6,818 bases of DNA from NCBI GenBank assembly GCA_947258895.1, contig CAMYKE010000067.1:1-6818 (forward strand). Direction: 5' to 3'. Under the pieces are notes generated by a model. That model was not told where the DNA came from. It did no database searches and saw only the letters and a program-made list of their open reading frames with translations. This DNA comes from an uncultured Pseudomonadales bacterium. Its GTDB lineage: Bacteria > Pseudomonadota > Gammaproteobacteria > Pseudomonadales > IMCC2047. The number at the start of each line of letters is the position of its first letter. The first letter of the stretch is position 1. The translations under genes were made by a program, and so were the position numbers. This document shows positions 1 to 6,043 of the stretch, piece by piece.

Positions 1-225
1 GGTGACCTGGCCAGCCTCGAGGCGTACCTGCAGGCGCAACTGGCAGACCAGGACCAGACCGTCGGCTTTACGGACCAGACGCTGCGCCTGTTTAGCAACA
101 ATGACCTGTTGCTCGGCGTTGCCCGAGATCTTGGCCTGCTGGCACTGGATATGCTCCCAGCTGCGAAGGGCATGTTTGCGCGCCAGGCGATGGGCCTGCG
201 CACCCGGGCATTCCCGGAGCACTGA
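1..225 (+). CDS. ubiH: UbiH, 2-octaprenyl-6-methoxyphenol hydroxylase (3' end only)
   Basis: The frame is open from base 1 to TGA at 223-225 and gives the last 74 residues of a protein whose start lies outside the window. The tail matches the end of UbiH-type FAD monooxygenases: a TVGFTD...LRLFSN stretch, then LLGVARDLGLLALDMLP and FARQAMGL near the C-terminus. UbiH hydroxylates the ubiquinone ring precursor in the aerobic pathway. The FAD-binding and GD motifs would lie upstream and cannot be checked. The next gene, ubiI, starts 27 bases after the stop on the same strand; a ubiH-ubiI pair (often after pepP) is a common gammaproteobacterial arrangement and supports the assignment. Another UbiH/UbiF/UbiI paralogue is possible, but the tail pattern and neighbour favour UbiH. 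Confidence 0.85.
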   Translation, partial: GDLASLEAYLQAQLADQDQTVGFTDQTLRLFSNNDLLLGVARDLGLLALDMLPAAKGMFARQAMGLRTRAFPEH

Positions 226-252
226 GCCTGTGAGTCTGGACAGGGCCTGCTG

Positions 253-1506
253 ATGCCGCGATCCCCACAACCCGATTACGACGTGTTGATCGTTGGCGGC
301 GGTATGGTCGGCCTGACCCTGGCCTGTGCGCTGGGCGACAGTCCGCTGCGCGTCGGCCTGATTGAGTCCCGGACCCCGCAGCGGGAACTGGTGCTCGACG
401 AGAACACGCCGTTCGATCCACGGGTCAGTGCGCTGACGCTGGCATCACGGAACCTGTATGCCAACCTGGGGGTGTGGGACCACCTGGCGGAGTACCGTCA
501 CTGCCCGTTCCAGGGGATGCATGTTTGGGATGCCGAGGGGACTGGCGAAATCAGCTTTGCCGCTGCGGAGCAGGGACAACAATGGCTGGGATATATCGTC
601 GAAAACCCGGTCACGGAGGTTTTATTGTGGCGCCGGGTCGCGGAGTTTACCAATATCGAGGTGCTGGCACCGGCCCAGGTGCAAAGCCTGGAGTCGCAGC
701 CGAGTGGCTATGCCGTGGTACGGGACGGCGGCGAGAGCCTCGCCACCCGGTTGCTGGTCGGAGCGGATGGCGGGCAGTCGGGTATTCGCACGCTGGCCGG
801 CATTGCGGTTGCTGAGGCCGATTATGACCAGCAGGCGATCGTCACGACCGTGCGGGTGGCGCAACCGCATCGTGCCATCGCCTGGCAGCGCTTCCTGCCC
901 AGCGGCCCGCTCGCGTTCTTGCCGCTCCTGACCGGCGGTGGTGATGATCACCACTGCTCGATTGTGTGGTCGCTGGATACGGCCGCCGCGGAACACTATC
1001 TGGCCTGCGCTGACGATGAATTCAGGGTGGCGCTGGCGCGGGCTTTCGAATACCGGCTGGGCGAAGTCGAAACCGTCGCCAGACGCCATAGCTTTGCTTT
1101 GCACCAACGCCATGCCAGGAGTTATCACCGGCCAGGCTTGGCGCTGGTTGGGGACGCCGCCCATACCATCCATCCGCTGGCAGGCCAGGGCGTGAACCTC
1201 GGCCTGATGGACGCCGCGGTGCTGGCCGAGGAGGTATTGCGTGCCCGGGAGCGAGGTCTGGCGCCGGGGGAGGCCAGCGTGCTTGCCCGCTATGAGCGTC
1301 GCCGCCGCGGCGAGAACCTGTTGATGCTGAAAGCCGTAGGCGGGTTCAAGCAACTGTTTGGGCAGACTGCGCTCCCCATCCGCTGGGCGCGTGGCGCCGG
1401 CATGTCATTGTTGAACCATGTGCTACCGCTGAAGAATCAGCTGGCGTCGCGGGCGATGGGCTTGCATGGGGACCTGCCGCGCCTGGCGCGGGCCAGGGTT
1501 CGCTAA
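253..1506 (+). CDS. ubiI: UbiI (VisC), 2-polyprenylphenol 6-hydroxylase, FAD-dependent
   Basis: This complete 417-residue protein is close to the usual ~400 of the family. UbiI adds the C5 hydroxyl to the polyprenylphenol ring in aerobic ubiquinone synthesis, using FAD, NAD(P)H and O2, within the membrane-associated Ubi complex. Visible motifs are the dinucleotide-binding VGGGMVG (residues 14-20) ending in an acidic residue at E38, the GADG motif (170-173) and the FAD-ribityl GDAAHTIHPLAGQGVNLG (300-317). Phrases such as HVWDAEGTGEISF, LGYIVEN and CSIVWSL resemble the E. coli VisC/UbiI sequence as I recall it more than UbiH or UbiF, and the protein ends in a ...RAMGLHGDLP segment as UbiI does. 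The ATG at 253 is preceded by GGACAGGG about 8 bases upstream. It follows ubiH with a 27-base gap, so the two are probably co-transcribed. Confidence 0.92.
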   Translation: MPRSPQPDYDVLIVGGGMVGLTLACALGDSPLRVGLIESRTPQRELVLDENTPFDPRVSALTLASRNLYANLGVWDHLAEYRHCPFQGMHVWDAEGTGEISFAAAEQGQQWLGYIVENPVTEVLLWRRVAEFTNIEVLAPAQVQSLESQPSGYAVVRDGGESLATRLLVGADGGQSGIRTLAGIAVAEADYDQQAIVTTVRVAQPHRAIAWQRFLPSGPLAFLPLLTGGGDDHHCSIVWSLDTAAAEHYLACADDEFRVALARAFEYRLGEVETVARRHSFALHQRHARSYHRPGLALVGDAAHTIHPLAGQGVNLGLMDAAVLAEEVLRARERGLAPGEASVLARYERRRRGENLLMLKAVGGFKQLFGQTALPIRWARGAGMSLLNHVLPLKNQLASRAMGLHGDLPRLARARVR

Positions 1507-1568
1507 CCCGAGACCACTACTGAATCCGAGCCGGCACCGGCCAGTTGTGGCGCATCTTTTCGCAGGCG

Positions 1569-1600
1569 AAAAAAAATGCCCGAACCGAGGTCCGGGCATT
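1569..1600 (-). terminator. Intrinsic terminator of the phasin gene
   Basis: Read on the minus strand, an 8-bp perfect stem (AATGCCCG at 1593-1600 pairing with CGGGCATT at 1575-1582) is followed directly by a run of eight T (plus strand A8, 1569-1576). The inner loop can pair further. It lies 53 bases past the phasin stop. On the plus strand the stem is followed by CCCTGCG, so it is not a good terminator for the convergent ubiI transcript. Confidence 0.9.
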
Positions 1601-1617
1601 CCCTGCGATTAGACTAC

Positions 1618-1631
1618 CTCACCGAGGTGAG
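1618..1631. repeat. Small dyad in the phasin 3' untranslated region
   Basis: CTCACC, two bases, then GGTGAG form a perfect 6-bp inverted repeat between the phasin stop codon (1653) and the terminator. There is no T-run next to it. With a two-base loop it would open partly in RNA. It may be a stabilising 3' hairpin or chance. Confidence 0.4.
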
Positions 1632-1652
1632 ACAGCCTGGGGATCGTCAAAC

Positions 1653-2438
1653 TTACGCAGTAGCTACAGGCTGGGGAGCCGCCTTCTTGGCAGCAGGCTT
1701 GCGAGCCGGCGCCTTCTTGGCAGGCTGGCTAACTGCAGCCGCACCCTTGATCAGGCCAACATTGGCTTCAACTGCGTTAGATAGGATACCAGACAGGTCC
1801 AGTGCCAGTTCTTTAACAGACTCCTGAACTTGCTCGCCGTATGCCTTGTTCAGTTCCAGAGCTTCTTCAGGACTGCTTACCTTGGCGAAGCTGGCTACAT
1901 GCTGCAGGTAGCCGTCAACGCTATCACGGGCACGAGTCGCTTGCAGTACAACCGCGTCGCTCGCAGCGTGCGTGCTGTTGGCAACCAGGTTAGAGTTCAG
2001 GGTTACACCCTTTTCTACCGCTTTGGCAATGGCTTCCCGGTCAACCGCTTTTTCCAGCGCTTCCTTGAAAGATACAACCACTTCGTTTTCAGCCAGCTTT
2101 TCGAAAGCTTCCTTAACCGCGTCTACGTCATAAACCTTTTTCAGGTTTTCCTGGATAGCTTCAACATCGTAAAACTTGCCCAGCGCGTTGTTGATTGCGT
2201 CAACATCGTAAAACTTGGTAAGAGCTTCTTTAGCGGCTTCTACGTCGTAAAACTTCTCAAAAGCTTCCTTCGCAGCGTCCAGATCGTAAAACTTGGCCAG
2301 AGCTTCCTGGGCCGCGTCTACGTCGAACAGGTTTTCAAAAGCTGCCTTCGCGGCTTCTACGTCGAAAAACTTCTTCATGTTTGCTTCCATAGCTTCTACG
2401 TCGAACAATTCCTTGTACGTGTCTTGTAAATTAGTCAT
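1653..2438 (-). CDS. Phasin-like PHA granule protein with eight tandem 13-residue repeats and a Lys/Ala/Pro tail
   Basis: This 261-residue protein has no signal peptide or membrane segment. Residues 12-115 are eight consecutive 13-residue units with consensus [FY]-D-[VL]-[ED]-A-x-x-x-[AN]-[FLM]-x-[KN]-[FLV]. Residues 116-141 are a looser helical continuation. About 142-233 look like a phasin domain, including SSPEEALELNKAYGEQVQ and a following amphipathic helix. The end (237-261) is rich in Lys, Ala and Pro, with PAKKA and AAKKA motifs like the nucleoid-binding tail of PhaF. Phasins coat PHA granules in the cytoplasm, and PhaF-type tails can tie granules to DNA; both roles are inferred here. 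The ATG at 2438 is chosen because GAGGAGA lies 5 bases upstream. The in-frame ATG at 2537 lies upstream of the promoter's -10 and is excluded. The gene has its own promoter and terminator, converges with ubiI and diverges from hisB. No symbol is assigned because the repeat array is not typical of PhaP or PhaF. Confidence 0.82.
   Translation of the reverse strand: MTNLQDTYKELFDVEAMEANMKKFFDVEAAKAAFENLFDVDAAQEALAKFYDLDAAKEAFEKFYDVEAAKEALTKFYDVDAINNALGKFYDVEAIQENLKKVYDVDAVKEAFEKLAENEVVVSFKEALEKAVDREAIAKAVEKGVTLNSNLVANSTHAASDAVVLQATRARDSVDGYLQHVASFAKVSSPEEALELNKAYGEQVQESVKELALDLSGILSNAVEANVGLIKGAAAVSQPAKKAPARKPAAKKAAPQPVATA
1680..1723 (-). repeat. Direct repeat encoding the PAKKA-type tail motifs
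   Basis: The 14-bp sequence CGCCTTCTTGGCAG occurs exactly at 1680-1693 and at 1710-1723, 30 bp apart. On the minus strand it encodes the two AKKA motifs of the phasin's basic tail. Such repeats are common in PhaF or histone-H1-like tails and can vary in number between strains. Confidence 0.75.
2094..2405 (-). repeat. Eight in-frame tandem 39-bp repeats within the phasin gene
   Basis: The DNA encoding phasin residues 12-115 is exactly 8 x 39 = 312 bp. The units are imperfect copies; on the plus strand most begin near TAAAACTT or AAAAACTT and end near ACGTCG. Copies 2-5 (counted from the protein N-terminus) are the most alike, and outer copies have diverged. There are no indels between units, so length has been kept strictly in phase. 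This pattern fits growth by internal duplication followed by point divergence. Confidence 0.9.
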
Positions 2439-2443
2439 GTATA

Positions 2444-2450
2444 TCTCCTC
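2444..2450 (-). promoter_or_regulatory. Strong ribosome binding site of the phasin gene
   Basis: On the minus strand GAGGAGA is followed by five A/T bases and then ATG (2438-2436). This near-perfect Shine-Dalgarno match at good spacing decides the start codon and points to efficient translation. Confidence 0.88.
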
Positions 2451-2505
2451 TCGATTCTTCATCAGGTTAAAGTTAACAATTATGCCTTGCAAAATAATGG
2501 CGCTA

Positions 2506-2534
2506 ATACTAGGGAGAAATGCACTCTCTGTCAA
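2506..2534 (-). promoter_or_regulatory. Near-consensus sigma-70 promoter of the phasin gene
   Basis: On the minus strand the -35 is TTGACA (2534-2529, 6/6), the spacer is exactly 17 bp (2528-2512) and the -10 is TAGTAT (2511-2506, 4/6 to TATAAT). The expected transcription start is near 2499, leaving a leader of about 60 bases. The AT-rich palindrome AAAAATATTTTT (2555-2566) upstream could act like an UP element. With the strong ribosome binding site and terminator this suggests a highly expressed single-gene unit. Confidence 0.85.
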
Positions 2535-2541
2535 CACATTG

Positions 2542-2556
2542 TTGTGCGTCGCACAA
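2542..2556. promoter_or_regulatory. 15-bp perfect palindrome just upstream of the phasin -35; candidate operator
   Basis: TTGTGCG-T-CGCACAA has two perfect 7-bp arms around one base. Its centre (2549) lies about 50 bases upstream of the predicted phasin start, and its edge is 8 bases from the -35. It contains TGC-N3-GCA. PHA regulators of the PhaR family are reported to bind TGC-rich, GCA-containing dyads, so PhaR is one candidate. The regulator is not visible in the window and this is inference. Confidence 0.5.
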
Positions 2557-2680
2557 AAATATTTTTATGAGCCCCGCTTCCATTAAACCGAGGCATTATA
2601 GAATAAAAGCAGATAGTTACAATCTTATTACATTACACGCACGCAGAAGCTCGGCTCGGGCACTATTGAAATGCTAGGTA

Positions 2681-2723
2681 TTTTTGCGTACACAAATAGC
2701 AATCGACACTTTTTGCGTACGCA
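2681..2723. repeat. Paired direct repeats TTTTTGCGTACRCA, possible regulator sites
   Basis: TTTTTGCGTACACA (2681-2694) and TTTTTGCGTACGCA (2710-2723) match at 13 of 14 positions and start 29 bp apart. The second contains the perfect 10-bp palindrome TGCGTACGCA (2714-2723). The poly-T plus TGCG...CGCA layout resembles the minus-strand reading of the phasin-proximal dyad (2542-2559), so one regulator might bind all three. Confidence 0.45.
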
Positions 2724-2788
2724 TAAGAATAGGTCCTCGCTGAAATGGAGCACAGGGCGCTGGCGAAATGCATACCGGGAACACGGAG

Positions 2789-2807
2789 TGCCGGCGAGTT
2801 GCCGGCA
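2789..2807. repeat. Perfect 7-bp stem hairpin in the intergenic region
   Basis: TGCCGGC, five bases (GAGTT), then GCCGGCA form a perfect GC-rich inverted repeat. No T-run follows on the plus strand or precedes it as an A-run, so it is not an intrinsic terminator. It could be a protein-binding dyad or part of an untranslated RNA. Confidence 0.4.
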
Positions 2808-2897
2808 GCACCGCCCCCTGCGCTCGCGATAACAAGCCCCGAAGGCCATCCCGCGGAAGGTTTTTGCTTGTTTTAACGGGCGATTTTTATCGTTACT

Positions 2898-2912
2898 GGC
2901 TATATAATAGCC
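2898..2912 (+). promoter_or_regulatory. Probable hisB promoter -10 embedded in a dyad
   Basis: A perfect TATAAT (2903-2908) sits inside the inverted repeat GGCTAT-ATA-ATAGCC (6-bp arms). The 17-bp-spaced -35 position (GCGATT) is poor, and there is no exact extended -10 TGn. The expected start is near 2915, giving a leader of about 48 bases to the hisB ATG. A perfect -10, weak -35 and overlapping dyad suggest dependence on, or repression by, a protein. Confidence 0.5.
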
Positions 2913-2923
2913 GCCTTTGGTAT

Positions 2924-2948
2924 GGCCGGAGAGCGGCCGAATTTTTTT
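2924..2948 (+). terminator. Short GC hairpin plus T7 in the hisB leader; possible weak attenuator
   Basis: GGCCG (2924-2928), loop GAGAG and CGGCC (2934-2938) form a 5-bp GC stem, followed after GAA by seven T (2942-2948). It lies between the predicted start and the hisB ribosome binding site. The stem is short and the T-run is offset by three bases, so termination would be weak. No His-rich leader peptide is visible. Confidence 0.3.
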
Positions 2949-2962
2949 GAGCGGAGAAACAC

Positions 2963-3556
2963 ATGTCTGAGCGCGCCGCCAGTGTGGAGCGAAATACGTT
3001 GGAGACCAGGATCAAGGTTACTGTCGACCTGGACGGCTCTGGCAATAGCGATTTCGATACCGGTATCCCCTTCCTGGAACACATGCTGGATCAGGTGGCG
3101 CGCCACGGTATGATCGATATCGAAGTAAAGGCCGAGGGCGATCTGGAAATTGATGACCATCACACAGTGGAGGACATCGGCATCACACTTGGCCAGGCGG
3201 TTGCGCAGGCGATGGCGGACAAGAAGGGCATCGTGCGCTATGGCCATGCTTATGTGCCGCTGGACGAGGCGCTGTCCCGGGTGGTCCTGGATTTCTCGGG
3301 CCGGCCTGGCCTCGAATATGACGTTCCCTTCACCCGGGGGCGGGTGGGAGATTTTGATGTGGACCTGTTCTACGAGTTTTTCCAGGGTTTTGTAAATCAC
3401 GCCAATGTCACGTTGCACATCGATAACCTGCGTGGCAGGAATTCGCATCACCAGGTTGAAACCGTGTTCAAGGCGTTTGGTCGCGCGCTCCGGATGGCGA
3501 TTGCCATAGACCCGCGGATGGCCGGCGTCACGCCCTCGACGAAGGGTTCCCTGTAA
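2963..3556 (+). CDS. hisB: HisB, imidazoleglycerol-phosphate dehydratase
   Basis: The 197-residue protein is the monofunctional IGP dehydratase, without the phosphatase half fused to it in E. coli. It converts IGP to imidazole-acetol phosphate in cytoplasmic histidine synthesis and is a Mn-dependent oligomer. The metal and substrate motifs are intact: [13 protein letters not shown] (37-49), DDHHTVED (64-71), [14 protein letters not shown] (93-106) and RNSHHQVE (159-166). The protein ends in the expected PSTKGSL. The ATG at 2963 has GCGGAG about 6 bases upstream. It is the first gene of a hisBHAF cluster, and hisH begins 62 bases downstream. Confidence 0.96.
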   Translation: MSERAASVERNTLETRIKVTVDLDGSGNSDFDTGIPFLEHMLDQVARHGMIDIEVKAEGDLEIDDHHTVEDIGITLGQAVAQAMADKKGIVRYGHAYVPLDEALSRVVLDFSGRPGLEYDVPFTRGRVGDFDVDLFYEFFQGFVNHANVTLHIDNLRGRNSHHQVETVFKAFGRALRMAIAIDPRMAGVTPSTKGSL

Positions 3557-3618
3557 ACCGTGGCGAACTGCGCGACGGAGCAAGCCCGCATCCGTTATAT
3601 TCTTGTGAGTTGATATCC

Positions 3619-4275
3619 ATGGCGAGATGCCGCATTGGTATTATTGATTATGGTATGGGAAACCTGCATTCCGCAGCCAAGGCATTCGAGCATGTCGCGC
3701 CTGATGCAAAGGTGATCGTCAGTGCCGACCCCCGGGTTATTGGCCAGGCCGACCGGGTGGTGTTGCCCGGGGTGGGCGCGATTCGCGACTGTATGGCCGA
3801 GATTCGGCGTCTGGGTTTTGCCGAACTGGTGCAGGAGTCCGTGGCAGTAAAACCGGTACTGGCAATCTGTATCGGAATTCAGGCGCTGATGAACCATAGC
3901 GAGGAAAATGGCGGGGTCCAGTGCCTGGGCCTGTTCGATGGTGAAGTGCGCTATTTTGGCAGCGACCTGCGTGACACCGGGGGTGAAAAGCTGAAGGTTC
4001 CGCACATGGGCTGGAACCAGGTGCGCCAAGCGTTGCCGCATCCATTGTGGGAGACGATCCCTGACAACAGCCGTTTCTATTTTGTACACAGCTATTACGT
4101 GGCTGCCGCGCCCGGGTCGATGGTGGCCGGGGAATGCGAATACGGCCTGCGCTTCACTGCGGCGCTGTGCCGGAATAACCTGTTTGCAGTGCAGTTTCAC
4201 CCGGAAAAGAGCCAACGGGCAGGATTGCAGCTGCTGCGAAACTTTGTAAGTTGGGATGGGAGCTCAGAATGCTGA
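3619..4275 (+). CDS. hisH: HisH, glutamine amidotransferase subunit of IGP synthase
   Basis: The 218-residue class I glutamine amidotransferase hydrolyses glutamine and passes ammonia to HisF. The catalytic triad is present: Cys84 in [10 protein letters not shown], and His194 and Glu196 in VQFHPEKSQ. Family motifs [10 protein letters not shown] (7-16), VLPGVGA (48-54), VPHMGWNQ (127-134) and FYFVHSYYV (153-161) are all visible. I choose ATG 3619 over the in-frame TTG at 3610 because [12 protein letters not shown] fits the family N-terminus and the nearest purine-rich stretch (GTGAG, 3605-3609) is 9 bases before the ATG but abuts the TTG. The stop overlaps the hisA start by 7 bases, implying translational coupling. 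Confidence 0.93.
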   Translation: MARCRIGIIDYGMGNLHSAAKAFEHVAPDAKVIVSADPRVIGQADRVVLPGVGAIRDCMAEIRRLGFAELVQESVAVKPVLAICIGIQALMNHSEENGGVQCLGLFDGEVRYFGSDLRDTGGEKLKVPHMGWNQVRQALPHPLWETIPDNSRFYFVHSYYVAAAPGSMVAGECEYGLRFTAALCRNNLFAVQFHPEKSQRAGLQLLRNFVSWDGSSEC

Positions 4276-5021
4276 TAATTCCGGCCATCGACCTCAAGGA
4301 TGGCAAATGTGTTCGCTTGCGCCAGGGGCGTATGGACGATTCCACCGTATTCTCGGATGATCCGGTGGCCATGGCCACGCGGTGGGTCACGGCCGGTGCG
4401 CGTCGATTGCACCTGGTCGACCTGAACGGTGCGTTTGCGGGCGAGCCGGTCAACGGCGAAATCGTCAAGGCAATCTCGACCGCGTATCCGCAACTGCCGG
4501 TGCAGATCGGCGGCGGGATTCGCTCCCTTGATACCATCGCCGCGTACCTGGATGCCGGCGTCGATTATGCCATCCTCGGTACCCAGGCGGTAAAGGAGCC
4601 CGCTTTTGTATTCGAGGCATGCCGCGAGTTTCCCGGTCATATTATCGTGGGGCTGGATGCAAGGGACGGACGGGTGGCGACCGACGGCTGGGCGAGCGCG
4701 TCCTCATTCAGCGCGACCGAGCTGGCGAGACAGTTTGAACAGGCTGGGGTCAGCGCCATCGTCTATACCGACATCGATCGGGACGGCATGATGCAGGGGG
4801 TGAATATCACCGCCACCTTGCACCTTGCCAGGGCGACAGGCATCCCGGTGATCGCATCCGGCGGCGTCACTGATATCGATGACGTACGGGCACTGGCCGA
4901 AGTAGCCGACCAGGGTATCAGTGGCGCAATTACCGGGCGCGCCATCTACGAGGGAACGCTCGATTTGCAGGAGGCACAGGCCCTGTGTGACGAGCTGCAG
5001 GAAACCGGGTCTGACCGCTGA
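4269..5021 (+). CDS. hisA: HisA, ProFAR isomerase
   Basis: This 250-residue TIM barrel opens the ring of ProFAR by an Amadori rearrangement to give PRFAR, the substrate of HisHF. The two catalytic aspartates are Asp8 (MLIIPAIDL) and Asp130 (VGLDARDG). Phosphate-binding loops are visible as QIGGGIRS (79-86), VIASGGVTD near residue 195 and [10 protein letters not shown] further on. An in-frame TTG at 4251 would add six residues, but MLIIPAIDL at 4269 is the family N-terminus and GGGAG lies 6 bases upstream of it. It overlaps hisH by 7 bases (4269-4275) and hisF by one base (TGATG at 5019-5023). Confidence 0.95.
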   Translation: MLIIPAIDLKDGKCVRLRQGRMDDSTVFSDDPVAMATRWVTAGARRLHLVDLNGAFAGEPVNGEIVKAISTAYPQLPVQIGGGIRSLDTIAAYLDAGVDYAILGTQAVKEPAFVFEACREFPGHIIVGLDARDGRVATDGWASASSFSATELARQFEQAGVSAIVYTDIDRDGMMQGVNITATLHLARATGIPVIASGGVTDIDDVRALAEVADQGISGAITGRAIYEGTLDLQEAQALCDELQETGSDR

Positions 5022-5800
5022 TGGGCCTGGCCAAACGCATTATTCCCTGCCTCGATGTGGACAATGGTCGCGTCGTCAAGGGAGTCAAGTTCGTCGAGAT
5101 CCGCGATGCGGGGGATCCGGTCGAGATTGCCCGCCGCTACGACCAGCAGGGTGCGGACGAAATTACCTTCCTGGATATTACCGCCAGCCACGAGGACCGG
5201 GACACCATGGTCCATGTGGTGGAAAGTATCGCCAGCGAGGTGTTTATCCCGCTCACGGTAGGCGGCGGCATTCGTACCCTCGAAGACATTCGTCGCATGC
5301 TCAATGCCGGAGCCGACAAGGTCGGTATCAACACGGCGGCGGTGCATAACCCCGAGTTCGTACGGGAAGCCTCGCAACGCTTCGGCGCGCAGTGTATCGT
5401 GGTAGCCATCGACGCCAAGCGGGTCAGTGGTGAAGGCGAAGCGCCGCGGTGGGAGATTTTCACCCATGGCGGCCGCAAACCTACGGGCCTGGACGCCGTC
5501 GAGTGGGCACGCAAGATGGTTGTCTGCGGCGCCGGCGAGATCCTGCTGACCAGCATGGACCGGGACGGGACGCGCATCGGTTTCGATCTCGAACTCACCA
5601 GCGCGATCAGCGATGCGGTGCCGGTGCCGGTAATCGCATCCGGCGGGGTCGGGAACCTTGAACACCTCGCGGAGGGTGTGACCCGTGGCAAGGCCGATGC
5701 AGTCCTCGCGGCGAGCATTTTTCATTTCGGGGAGTATTCAATCCAGCAGGCCAAGGACTATATGGCCGCCCGAGGGATCGAGGTACGGGCCGAATTCTAG
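5021..5800 (+). CDS. hisF: HisF, cyclase subunit of IGP synthase
   Basis: This 259-residue TIM barrel is the partner of HisH. It uses ammonia to split PRFAR into IGP and AICAR, feeding histidine and purine synthesis. Catalytic aspartates are Asp12 ([13 protein letters not shown]) and Asp131 (VVAIDAKRV), one higher than usual numbering because of an extra Gly after Met. Other landmarks are [32 protein letters not shown] and VIASGGVG. The ATG shares one base with the hisA stop; no strong ribosome binding site lies at ideal distance, consistent with coupled translation. It ends the cluster: hisI/hisE do not follow, as in other gammaproteobacteria where they are encoded elsewhere. Confidence 0.96.
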   Translation: MGLAKRIIPCLDVDNGRVVKGVKFVEIRDAGDPVEIARRYDQQGADEITFLDITASHEDRDTMVHVVESIASEVFIPLTVGGGIRTLEDIRRMLNAGADKVGINTAAVHNPEFVREASQRFGAQCIVVAIDAKRVSGEGEAPRWEIFTHGGRKPTGLDAVEWARKMVVCGAGEILLTSMDRDGTRIGFDLELTSAISDAVPVPVIASGGVGNLEHLAEGVTRGKADAVLAASIFHFGEYSIQQAKDYMAARGIEVRAEF

Positions 5801-6043
5801 GCAACCTGTTTTCACAGCCTCAATCCGGTTGCGATCCGATATCGTTTGCGGCTCCAGGCGAGCATACCGTTCTCCCACAGTTGCAATGCACCACCTTCCA
5901 CTGTAAATATTATCCGCATCCACCCACCTTTGAATCCTTTTCAGATGACGGCCTTCACACCGTGCAGCGAGTTCACAATTTGGCAAGAATTCAAAAATCG
6001 GAAGTGCTACATTACGGGCTACCGTTCTTTTCAGGTGCTATGA
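5801..6043. other. Gap between hisF and the CNNM-type gene
   Basis: I see no gene here. GCAACC (5801-5806) can pair with GGTTGC (5827-5832) across a 20-base loop right after the hisF stop, but there is no T-run, so no intrinsic terminator is evident for the his operon. No clear promoter for the next gene was found, although a weak ribosome binding AGG lies at 6033-6035. Confidence 0.45.

Larger units (their letters stand above)
2439..2962. other. Divergent intergenic region between the phasin gene and hisB
   Basis: These 524 bases hold no convincing gene: open frames are short and lack good start signals or recognisable protein. The phasin promoter, its upstream dyad and an AT-rich palindrome occupy about 2506-2566. 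A pair of direct repeats lies at 2681-2723 and a 7-bp stem hairpin at 2789-2807. The hisB promoter and leader lie at about 2898-2962. About 2570-2680 is AT-rich with no clear motif. The length is generous for two promoters and leaves room for a small RNA or operators, but I cannot point to an RNA. Confidence 0.6.

Noticed and set aside
622..1353. 243-residue minus-strand open frame inside ubiI
   Set aside because: It is a shadow of the ubiI coding frame in GC-rich DNA, with no recognisable protein. ubiI on the plus strand has all its family motifs.
1569..1600. Bidirectional terminator serving ubiI as well
   Set aside because: On the plus strand the stem is followed by CCCTGCG rather than T, so only the minus-strand direction is supported.
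2094..2405. CRISPR-like array suggested by regular 39-bp periodicity
   Set aside because: The repeats are contiguous, imperfect, without spacers, and lie in frame inside a protein-coding gene.
1830..2429. A 199-residue plus-strand open frame rich in repeated F/V-K-L-x-x-S-F segments
   Set aside because: It is the exact antisense of the phasin 39-bp repeats. The repeat phase keeps the opposite strand open; the minus-strand gene has the promoter, ribosome binding site and terminator.
2439..2537. 33-residue N-terminal extension of the phasin from ATG 2537
   Set aside because: The predicted -10 (2506-2511) and transcription start (~2499) lie inside it, and the strong GAGGAGA ribosome binding site points to ATG 2438.
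2628..2950. Short open frames in the phasin-hisB intergenic region as small genes
   Set aside because: They are 60-73 residues long with no convincing ribosome binding site or recognisable protein, and they overlap apparent regulatory motifs.
2900..3583. 227-residue minus-strand open frame across hisB
   Set aside because: It is antisense to the fully conserved hisB and has no family motifs or start signals.
4946..5725. 259-residue minus-strand open frame antisense to hisF
   Set aside because: HisF on the plus strand has all catalytic and phosphate-binding motifs; the reverse frame is a codon-bias shadow.
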